A stretch of 64,000 nt of DNA, taken from NCBI GenBank assembly GCA_963555705.1, contig OY743182.1:53076592-53140591 (forward strand), given 5' to 3'. The DNA is from Ligustrum vulgare (Eukaryota; Streptophyta; Magnoliopsida; Lamiales; Oleaceae). Made by a program: the position numbers and the translations under genes. A model generated the notes under the pieces. It made no database searches. It had not been told where the DNA came from and saw only the letters and a list, made by a program, of their open reading frames with translations. Positions 57,110 through 64,000 of the stretch are shown piece by piece (position 1 is the stretch's first letter; each line of letters starts with the position of its first letter).

Positions 57110-57763
57110 TCATAAAGTTAAGTTTACATTAACCGGACTCCATTTTCGCTTGATTCCCCTTCCTTGCGACCAATCTATCTTAACCCCTGCTGGATCTTGT
57201 ATTGAGATATATGACTGCAGCTTATCCAGTAGTTCATCAATAGTAGGAGCAGAAATAAGGAGCCTTCTGGAAAATGGAGAGATGAATCCCTGTTCCACAG
57301 CATAATCAAGAAAGGTTAACAAGCCATCAAAGAAATTGTTAACATTCAGAAGCCCAATAGGCTTAGTATGGAGATCTAGTTGAGCCCACGAGGTAATGTT
57401 AAAGATTTCTTCTAAGGTACCAAAACCTCCGGGCAGGGCTATAAAGGCATCAGAACCATATAGCATACAAGTTATGCGTTCATGGATGGATAAGGTTTGA
57501 ACTTCATGCCCTCGTGTTTTGCCTGCAACATCTACCAAAGGGACAGGTATGACACCGATTACTTTTGATTTCTCTGCAAGAGCAGATTGGGAAACACAAC
57601 CCATTAGACCACTGCTACCACCCCCATATACAAGAGTGATACCTTTTTCCCCCAGTTTCTTTCCAAGATCTACGGCCGCTTCTAGATAACCGAAGCCTTT
57701 CCCCACTTTTGATCCACAAAATACACAAATAGTTTTGATCTGTCGAAGTTTTGGTGCTTCCAT
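57110..57763 (-). CDS. LOG-family cytokinin riboside 5'-monophosphate phosphoribohydrolase (element D)
   Basis: 217 residues, intronless. The predicted reaction is hydrolysis of cytokinin riboside 5'-monophosphate to active cytokinin base plus ribose 5-phosphate. Motifs: KTICVFCGSKVGKGFGYLEA (10-29), LVYGGGSSGLMG (44-55), HERI with Arg96, and PGGFGTLEE (111-119), the nucleotide/catalytic signature with Glu. Ile replaces the Lys that usually follows the Arg. The ORF starts MEAPKLRQ and ends VNVNLTL like the B copy, with about 20 differences in 217. Upstream on the minus strand is TTTAAATAGCC (complement of 57838-57846), about 75 bp before the ATG. The gene is antisense to element D. It is full-length and open in a young element, so it may well be expressed. 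Low introns and capture suggest a cDNA origin. Confidence 0.88.
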   Translation of the reverse strand: MEAPKLRQIKTICVFCGSKVGKGFGYLEAAVDLGKKLGEKGITLVYGGGSSGLMGCVSQSALAEKSKVIGVIPVPLVDVAGKTRGHEVQTLSIHERITCMLYGSDAFIALPGGFGTLEEIFNITSWAQLDLHTKPIGLLNVNNFFDGLLTFLDYAVEQGFISPFSRRLLISAPTIDELLDKLQSYISIQDPAGVKIDWSQGRGIKRKWSPVNVNLTL

Positions 57764-57837
57764 CTTTGATAGTATAGAAGAGAAAACTTACGAAGAAGAT
57801 GTGATTTTGGGATGCCTGAACTATGAAATATGTTTGG

Positions 57838-57846
57838 CTATTTAAA
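57838..57846 (-). promoter_or_regulatory. TATA-like motif upstream of LOG, element D
   Basis: The minus strand reads TTTAAATAG within GGCTTTAAATAGCC, 75 bp before the LOG ATG. The same TTTAAATAG precedes the zinc-finger gene. Element B has TTTAAAAAG at the corresponding place. Confidence 0.4.
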
Positions 57847-58059
57847 GCCGAAAAAATTTACTGTTTTTGATTGATTATGAAAAAGTAAAGATTTACTTTT
57901 GACAAAATCGGCCAACTTTTGACTGTTTTACCAAAGATATCACCTTTCGGTGATTTATTTCCAGCTTTATCAAAACTCGAGAAAGGAAAATATATTTTAT
58001 TTCCAAAACGCGTGAAAGAAAACAGCAAAATATTTTAAATGTGTATCAAGAGATTTACC

Positions 58060-58611
58060 TTATATCATTGTTGAACTGCCAGAAGCCTCATTTTGTAAAA
58101 CAGACTGGCAAACAGGATCTTTTGCTATTATATTTTGGAGACTATAACGATTTTTGTCCTCGTTAAACTGAGCGTATAAGGAGAGAAGTTCACGTTGCAC
58201 ATAACCACTTGGGTGCGTCTCAAGAGTCAGTCGAATATCATCCAAAGACTCCTTACTCAGTCCACCCTTTATGAATTTGATTTTATCATCCCGATTAGTA
58301 GAAGAATATCCTACTGTTTTGCAACGAGTATCACAGTTCCAACGAGCACATTTGTAGCAACCATTCAGCCTTTTTGCTCTTCGTTTCTTTGCGAAGGTGC
58401 TTTTGCCTAAACCAGGCATGTGCTTTGGAAAGGTCATAGGTAATTCACCAGATAGTCGAACTTTTGCTTCGATCAACCAGCGAACATCTTCTGGAATATC
58501 ATGAGCCATCAGCAACCTCAATCTTTCGAGCCTTATTCTATAGATCTTTCTCAGATCATTCATAGGAAGATTGGAATAATACTTGCGAATGTTAGAAAGG
58601 ATGATATCCAT
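58060..58611 (-). CDS. Small zinc-finger protein resembling Betaflexiviridae nucleic-acid-binding proteins
   Basis: 183 residues, one exon, starting MDIILSNIRKYYSNLP. The N-terminal part is helical and Arg/Leu-rich (RLERLRLLM, 28-36). The core at 68-97 is GLGKSTFAKKRRAKRLNGCY followed by KCARWNCDTRC, a basic patch and a C-x2-C-x4-C-x3-C finger (C85, C88, C93, C97). Then comes DDKIKFIKGGLSKESL. Order and spacing (G-x-S/T-x-F/Y, A-K-x-R-R-A, Cys cluster, then K-x-K/R-F) resemble the 3'-proximal RNA-binding/silencing-suppressor proteins of vitiviruses and carlaviruses. That resemblance is by pattern only, and a plant protein with a convergent finger is possible. It lies 297 bp upstream of LOG in the same orientation. 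Confidence 0.6.
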   Translation of the reverse strand: MDIILSNIRKYYSNLPMNDLRKIYRIRLERLRLLMAHDIPEDVRWLIEAKVRLSGELPMTFPKHMPGLGKSTFAKKRRAKRLNGCYKCARWNCDTRCKTVGYSSTNRDDKIKFIKGGLSKESLDDIRLTLETHPSGYVQRELLSLYAQFNEDKNRYSLQNIIAKDPVCQSVLQNEASGSSTMI

Positions 58612-58644
58612 TGTTTGATGATTCTAACCTCTTCCCAGCATGAA

Positions 58645-58693
58645 CTATTTAAAAGCATTAAGGATCGGAGGGAATCCGCGTGATATTGATTCC
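58645..58693 (-). promoter_or_regulatory. Shared upstream block of the cassette, element D copy
   Basis: The minus strand has GGAATCAATATCACGCG, then TTTAAATAG (complement of 58645-58653) 33 bp before the ATG. Matches 34342-34397 of element B in motif order and spacing. Confidence 0.45.
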
Positions 58694-59522
58694 AGCAAGA
58701 AAGCGCGGAATAGAATAATGGAAAAGAGGGAACAAGAGTTTATGCGCCGTTTACTTTCTTGATAAAAGGAAGATTTGATGATGACGGGATTTGAGATATG
58801 GAATATTTTCTTGGATTTTGGGTACTGATATTTTGATATAATAATCAAGGTATAGAAATAATACGGGGATACGTGAAAGTGAAATAAGGACTGTATTGAA
58901 TCAGGATTAATAAGTTTGTGCAAGTGAAAGGAATACCTTACGGGAAATGTTATGATATTTGAGTTAAGAATTTTAATTATTTGGGAGATATTTGTTTATT
59001 GAATTTTGCAGAAATTTTGGGTTACAAATATTGGAAAGATGAACTGATGATTATGTTGATATGTGAATAACATGTTTGGGTATATTACATAGAGAATATT
59101 CAGGTAATCGTTTTAATTATTTTGGGATATTTGGTGATAAGAAGAAATGACAAATTATTATGGTATGATATGTTAGTAAAGATTTATTGAAATTTTAGAG
59201 ATATTAATACGAATATTTGAGGTCACATGATACGATGATAAATGACAAGTTACATGAATACTACAAGATATGATGAAATATCACATACGATTGGGAATTT
59301 TCATTTTGATTCAGAAGAATTTATGAGTAGACATATGTCTATTATTGATAGAAAAGTCCATGTCTTAAGAAAACAAATTGATGCATTTAGTCAAAGTCCA
59401 GTGGGTTAAATATGGTTGGGTTAAATATAGTAGCGATGATGCTACATAAGAAGAAGAAGAGATTCTGATTAAGTGTTCAGAAATCATAAGATCAAGTAAG
59501 ATTAATTTCGAGGACGAAATTA
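58694..59522. other. Noncoding interior of element D before the PPT
   Basis: AT-rich and low in open frames on either strand. No domain recognised. It ends in TTTCGAGGACGAAATTATTT, the usual lead-in to a Ty3-type PPT. Confidence 0.45.
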
Positions 59523-59533
59523 TTTTAAGGGGG
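59523..59533 (+). other. Polypurine tract of element D
   Basis: TTTTAAGGGGG, six bases before the 3' LTR. Confidence 0.85.
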
Positions 59534-59839
59534 TAAATTTGTAGCGACCAAGAAATTTTACGCGATTAATAATTATTTTAATAGAAAATCGTGTCGCTAC
59601 TATTTCACCCATTTTTATTAAGTTAACGCCACGACGTATTCGTATAGCCAAGTCAAGAAATAATCGAGATCGTTCGATTTTAAATTAAATTCCGAATTTC
59701 TAAAAATATCTCCATTCTCTTGATTTAAAGTATATTAAGTCCAAGTACTTAATTCAATGTTATCCCAATATTTATTTATACAAAAATTACTTTTATTATT
59801 GAAATTAAGAAAATATATGCAATCATGGGAGGTTCCATT

Positions 59840-60475
59840 ATATGTAATCATGAAGAGCATAATATTTGTATAAATATGGAAAAGTATATGAATGATTTAT
59901 ATACTCCATTATATATAATCATGAAGAGCATAATATTTATATAAATATGGAAAAGTATATGAATGATTGATAAGACTCCATTATATGTAATCATGAAGAG
60001 CATAATATTTGTATAAATATGGAAAAGTATATGAATGATTTATATACTCCATTATATATAATCATGAAGAGCATAATATTTGTATAAATATGGAAAAGTA
60101 TATGAATGATTGATAAGACTCCATTATATGTAATCATGAAGAGCATAATATTTGTATAAATATAGAAAAGTATATGAATGATTTATATACTCCATTATAT
60201 GTAATCATGAAGAGCATAATATTTGTATAAATATGGAAAAGTATATGAATGATTTATATACTCCATTATATATAATCATGAAGAGCATAATATTTGTATA
60301 AATATGGAAAAGTATATGAATGATTGATAAGACTCCATTATATGTAATCATGAAGAGCATAATATTTGTATAAATATGGAAAAGTATATGAATGATTTAT
60401 ATACTCCATTATATATAATCATGAAGAGCATATTATTTGTATAAATATGGAAAAGTATATGAATGGTGCTTTACT
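59840..60475 (+). repeat. 71/72-bp minisatellite in 3' LTR of D
   Basis: Nine units, starting at about 59847, 59918, 59990, 60061, 60133, 60204, 60275, 60347 and 60418. The strict alternation of the two variants is broken once, at 60133-60275. Confidence 0.92.
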
Positions 60476-60689
60476 TTAAGAAAAGGATGTGTTAAAATTA
60501 ATAGAATTGAATGATTATGTTTACAATATGCCAACTTTATACATCTATTTAAACCCATCTCTTTTACACACAACTCTACACATATACACTTATTTCCAAT
60601 CTCTTGACAAAATCCACAAGTAAGAGAAATTCAAGGTGGTCAAGAAAGTTTTGGTCCATTTACTATTACACTTCATTTTAATCTTTTAA

Positions 60690-61308
60690 AAGGTAAGTAT
60701 ATCTTATGTTTTTATGAAAAGTAAGTATGTTTTTATGAAAGGTAAATACACCTTATGTTTTTATGAAAAGTAAGTATGTTTTTATGACAAGTAAGTATAT
60801 CTTATGTTTTTATGAAAAGTAAGTATGTTTTTATGAAAGGTAAATACACCTTATGTTTTTATGAAAAGTAAGTATGTTTTTATGACAAGTAAGTATATCT
60901 TATGTTTTTATGAAAAGTAAGTATGTTTTTATGAAAGGTAAATACACCTTATGTTTTTATGAAAAGTAAGTATGTTTTTATGACAAGTAAGTATATCTTA
61001 TGTTTTTATGAAAAGTAAGTATGTTTTTATGAAAGGTAAATACACCTTATGTTTTTATGAAAAGTAAGTATGTTTTTATGACAAGTAAGTATATCTTATG
61101 TTTTTATGAAAAGTAAGTATGTTTTTATGAAAGGTAAATACACCTTATGTTTTTATGAAAAGTAAGTATGTTTTTATGACAAGTAAGTATATCTTATGTT
61201 TTTATGAAAAGTAAGTATGTTTTTATGAAAGGTAAATATACCTTATGTTTTTATGAAAAGTAAGTATGTTTTTATGACAAGTAAGTATATCTTATGTTTT
61301 TATGAAAA
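60690..61308 (+). repeat. 98-bp minisatellite in 3' LTR of D
   Basis: Unit starts at 60693, 60791, 60889, 60987, 61085, 61183 and 61281, one more than in the 5' LTR. Confidence 0.92.
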
Positions 61309-61825
61309 TGTTTGGATCATTGCTATGAAATCAATCTCACAAGATTGTTATGGGTTCCATATGATATGTTTATGATTATGTTAAGGGGACCGGAGTTTAG
61401 TAGCGCTACACATAAGAATTCTTGCCATTTAAGTTCGGTGAAATTCTTGTGTCTCCCTATGTTTATGAGTATTTCGATCCTATCCTATGTTATGATGAAA
61501 ATGATCCATATGCTTTCAAAAGAAAATTTATGATTGGTATACTTACTGGGATTTTATAAATCTCACTCCACGATATTTACCATTTTCAGATAATTGAAGG
61601 TTCGAGGCGGTCAACATGGAAGTGGCAAAAGTGGTTAAGATTGATGAGATAATTATGTTGAACTTTATGTAAGAAAATTATGTTCTATTTTTATTGACAA
61701 ATAAAATTATGGGATTCTAATTATTCTTTTGAATAATTTTACATTACTATTTAAGTCTCGATAATATGATATGAGTCACTTTTAGTGGCACTCGAATGGT
61801 CGAGAATTCGGGTCGTCGCAAATAC

Positions 61826-62080
61826 AACCATGTTTCAATTGGATAAGTGCATTTTTATGGCAAACATATAAAAACATAAGTATACAAGATAAAATAGCTA
61901 TTGAAGAACTCAAACAATTAAATATACAAAATAAAAATATTAAAGAAAAATTACAAAACATCCAAAACAAGCTAACAATACAATTTCAAGAATTAAAAGA
62001 TATGATAGGAAAAGCTAAAAATATAAATGAAAAAATTTTAAAAGAATTCCGAAGAAAATCAGGAGAATTAATTAATTAAG
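61826..62080 (+). pseudogene. Pararetroviral ORF relic, continuation after element D
   Basis: Reads FNWISAFLWQTYKNISIQDK, then IAIEELKQLNIQNKNIKEKL and FQELKDMIGKAKNINEKILK, ending GELIN before TAA. Long heptad-like coiled coil. It continues the frame interrupted at 52888 once the AATAC duplication is discounted. Confidence 0.5.
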
Positions 62081-62091
62081 ATCAAATAGGA

Positions 62092-62241
62092 ATGATTGTA
62101 GAAAAAATAAGTGAAAAAATAAATAATGAAAGAATCATGAAAATAGAAGAAAGAATCAAGAAAATAGAAACGAAAATTTATGAAATGTACGATAGACTAT
62201 TTAAAGTACAAAAACCACAGATCACTAAACCAAGAGCATAA
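62092..62241 (+). pseudogene. Small coiled-coil ORF of pararetrovirus fragment
   Basis: 49 codons, starting MIVEKISEKINNERIMKIEE and ending KPQITKPRA. Lys/Glu/Ile-rich. The stop codon is only one base from the next ATG (62243), a compact layout typical of caulimovirid genomes. Function unknown. Confidence 0.45.
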
Positions 62242-62242
62242 T

Positions 62243-62392
62243 ATGTCAATAAGTGAATGTTTTGAAGAATTAAAAATATTAATAAAATCTTTAATAAAAG
62301 ATGTTCAAGAAGTTAAAAATGAATTAAAAGAAGCAAGAAATTACATAAATATACTAAAACTTGAAATTAGAGAGTTAAAAGAAAAAAAATAA
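62243..62392 (+). pseudogene. Virion-associated-protein-like coiled-coil ORF
   Basis: 49 codons, starting MSISECFEELKILIKSLIKD, then VQEVKNELKEARNYINILKL, ending in a Lys/Glu tail. Heptads of I/L fit the tetrameric coiled coil of caulimovirid virion-associated proteins, but the DNA-binding proline-rich tail of that family is absent, so it is truncated or divergent. The start at 62243 is preferred over an upstream ATG at 62180 because of the preceding ORF. Confidence 0.45.
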
Positions 62393-62416
62393 ACAAAAGA
62401 AAATAAACAAAAAACT

Positions 62417-63418
62417 TATGGAAAAAGAAATGGTTAGAATAGGAAAGAAATACTTTGAACAAGAAAAAATTGTAATAGAAACAGGAAGCATAGATGATGA
62501 ATTTCGAAAAAAATATATTACCAAAAATACTAGAAGAAGAATTAGAATTACAAAAATTCATAGAAAAAACTATAGGAAAACTAAAAACTGAAGAAAAACG
62601 AAACAAAAATGAATGAAGAGCTAGACTTACTAATAGAAAATTTTGATCAATTAAGCTTAGAAAATTCAGATGAATACCAAGTTTTAATGAATATTGGAGG
62701 AGCACCTAATCCAGCTCCAATAAGAACTTCTAAATTACCAAATCCAGATGAAGGTTATGTACCTTTATATAGCTAACCACATAGACAATATTATGATAAA
62801 ATCGGAGAAAGACAACCACCTAAAGGGAATAAGTACGAAGATAGATATAAACCAGATAATAATTATGACAACCTTATTAACCATGGAGGAGCAAATTGGA
62901 TATAGATTGCAAAATAGACACCAAAAAAACCTTATTAACTTAGGCAGATTCAATGATATTATTTTTTATATATAATAAAGATGATTCGTGGAAAAGTACT
63001 GAAAGAAGAATAAACTTTCTAGTTTCATCCTTTGAAGGAAATGTAAGAAACTGGTGGAAAGGAATTAATAATGATACAAAAGCTTTAATAAGAAGAAATC
63101 TACAAACAGAAATAATCAAATCAGATAGAGAAGGTATAGAAAAATTAACAGAATATATTGCAGATGAATTTATAGGAGAAGATTGGATAGGAGATAGAGA
63201 ACGAGAATTAATAAGAGAAAAAGACAATGCTAGAGTCAAATTGATAAATTTAACAATATGTGATACGTGTAAGATTAAAGAATACACATGTGAATTTAAA
63301 GAATACTATTATGTACAATTTTACAGTAATGAAAATCAAAAAGTATATCAATATATGTATTACAATAAATTACCAGGTTCATGGGGAAAATATTTCAAGA
63401 TAGAATTTAAATTATTTG
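62417..63418 (+). pseudogene. Pararetroviral capsid protein relic
   Basis: Begins MEKEMVRIGKKYFEQEKIVI. After a shift comes ELDLLIENFDQLSLENSDEY, an acidic N-terminal region. From 62990 to 63415 it reads FLVSSFEGNVRNWWKGINND, LTEYIADEFIGEDW and then NLTICDTCKIKEYTCEFKEY, ending with YYNKLPGSWGKYFKIEF. The W-W motif, the EFIG stretch and the C-x2-C...Y-x-C-E-F-x-x-Y-Y pattern are those of Caulimoviridae coat proteins. At least two frameshifts and several stops interrupt it, and homology ends where a different repeat begins. The nucleic-acid-binding zinc knuckle is not present. Confidence 0.6.
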
Positions 63419-63704
63419 TGAACATTACCCAATTGTATAGTAATCATTACCATCTCATTTTCTCATTTACATAATCAAGATATATTCATCATATTCACTA
63501 ACAACATTTTTAACCTTTCACTTTACGACATTACACATTAGCATGCAAGAATTTACAATAATTGGAACATCAAATAACATTTCATAATTTAAACAAAATT
63601 TAACTTACCAGATGATCGAGGAAGATGCACTTAAGGCGTGACTCAGTACCCGAACCATTTCAAATAAGTTTTTAAAGTATACAGAATCGCTTTTAAAACT
63701 CTTA
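63419..63704 (-). other. Internal end of a minus-strand LTR element
   Basis: Noncoding sequence between the pararetrovirus break and a primer site. The phrase TTAAGGCGTGACTCAGTACC recalls leader sequence of Ty3 elements. The element is truncated at about 63419. Confidence 0.4.
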
Positions 63705-63716
63705 GCTCTGATACCA
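63705..63716 (-). other. Primer-binding site of minus-strand element at right edge
   Basis: GCTCTGATACCA on the plus strand is the exact complement of the tRNA-iMet type TGGTATCAGAGC. Confidence 0.8.
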
Positions 63717-63720
63717 CAAA

Positions 63721-64000
63721 TGTAACACCCTAAGTTCAAAAATCTTAAACCTAGGTGTGTTAACTTCCCTTATCTTAAATGCGGAAATAAATCATTTAAA
63801 AACTTCAACCTTTTCATTTTCTATTATAAACTTTTACAGAATTTCGGCAGAGTCTCCTCTATAAATTGGACTTAACCAACCGTAGAGGGACAATATAACC
63901 AAAAGAATAATTTAAACATAATCAAACCACCTCTCAATCACATTCATCATCACCAAAATAAATTCATTCAATCACAAACTCCTTAACATAAAAATCCCAA
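63721..64000 (-). mobile_element. 5' LTR of a Ty3-type element, cut by the window edge
   Basis: Starts TGTAACACCCTAAGTTC four bases after the primer site. GCGGAAATAAATCATTT and ACAGAATTTCGGCAGAGTCT are phrases found in many plant Ty3 (Del/Tekay-style) LTRs. It continues beyond the window. Confidence 0.65.

Larger units (their letters stand above)
52889..61820 (+). mobile_element. Element D: young non-autonomous LTR element carrying the LOG cassette
   Basis: LTRs 52889-54857 (1969 bp) and 59540-61820 (2281 bp), TGTAGCGACC...GGGTCGTCGCA. TSD AATAC lies at 52884-52888 and 61821-61825, primer site at 54860-54871, PPT at 59523-59533. The 4.68-kb interior has no gag or pol. It contains a relic PPT/LTR junction near 55110 and, on the minus strand, the zinc-finger gene (58060-58611) and LOG (57110-57763). 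The LTRs show only about 8-10 substitutions by eye outside their minisatellites, so the insertion is recent. The LTR and PPT style (GAGGACGAAATTATTTTAAG) is Ty3-like. Moving it would require proteins from another element. Confidence 0.92.
59540..61820 (+). repeat. 3' LTR of element D
   Basis: 2281 bp. Has three more 71/72-bp units and one more 98-bp unit than the 5' LTR, accounting for all 312 bp of the difference. Confidence 0.92.
52060..63418 (+). other. Endogenous pararetrovirus (Caulimoviridae) fragment, split by element D
   Basis: TGGTATCAGGGCC at 52060-52072 resembles the tRNA-Met primer site that marks the start of caulimovirid genomes. Downstream are compact, A-rich, closely packed small ORFs: a charged helix-rich ORF (to 52888), a coiled-coil ORF pair (62092-62392) and a capsid-like ORF (62417-63418). 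The order coiled-coil virion-associated protein then coat protein fits Caulimoviridae. Several stops and shifts make it a dead copy. The protease/RT part is missing, because the homology stops at about 63418 where another repeat begins. Element D (TSD AATAC) is inserted between 52888 and 61826. Confidence 0.6.

Overview
The window is nuclear DNA of a flowering plant, most likely a eudicot. It is AT-rich and intron-bearing, and almost everything in it is transposon. Diagnostic plant content includes Ty1/copia and Ty3/gypsy LTR retrotransposons, CACTA, Mutator, Helitron, Stowaway and Harbinger-type DNA elements, an endogenous pararetrovirus fragment, and one host gene of the plant-specific GROWTH-REGULATING FACTOR (GRF) family. 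I cannot name the species. Element boundaries were fixed by eye from terminal motifs, primer-binding and polypurine sites, and target-site duplications (TSDs). All alignments and counts are manual.

Left part (1-25.8 kb): LTR remnants, a copia solo LTR (TSD GAATC), Helitron pieces, a Harbinger-type MITE and a Stowaway MITE lead into a deep nest. A minus-strand Ty3-type element (LTRs near 7.7 and 25.7 kb) holds a Mutator-like element (8798-10483, 9-bp TSD) and a 14.3-kb CACTA element (11241-25586, TSD ACT). The CACTA element holds a Helitron (12400-15082) and a Ty3/gypsy element (15731-24596, TSD GATAT) that splits its TNP2 transposase gene. The Ty3 element is itself split in the RNase H region by a 424-bp TRIM-like element (TSD GTTGG).

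Middle (25.8-50.3 kb): after a tandemly duplicated repeat comes the GRF gene (29870-30697, three exons, QLQ and WRC domains, retained miR396 site). A decayed copia element follows (about 30994-50275). Its left LTR holds a non-autonomous LTR element, called B here (31160-40987, TSD GTTGG). Its primer-binding site was hit by a younger copia element (41262-46398, TSD AAATG). B contains a CACTA element (36324-39746, TSD AAT) that carries two exons of a beta-1,3-galactosyltransferase gene.

Right part (50.3-64 kb): an endogenous pararetrovirus fragment (coiled-coil and capsid-like ORFs) is split by a young LTR element, called D here (52889-61820, TSD AATAC). D's LTRs differ by 312 bp, and two internal minisatellites explain that difference fully. 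The window ends in the LTR of another minus-strand element.

The most striking content is a two-gene cassette present in both B and D, which have unrelated LTRs. In each it is antisense to the carrier. Its first gene encodes a small basic zinc-finger protein resembling the nucleic-acid-binding proteins of plant Betaflexiviridae. Its second is an intronless cytokinin-activating enzyme gene of the LOG family. Gene order, upstream motifs and a repeated 3' hairpin-like sequence are shared. In D both ORFs are open. In B the LOG ORF is open, but the zinc-finger ORF has lost its finger.
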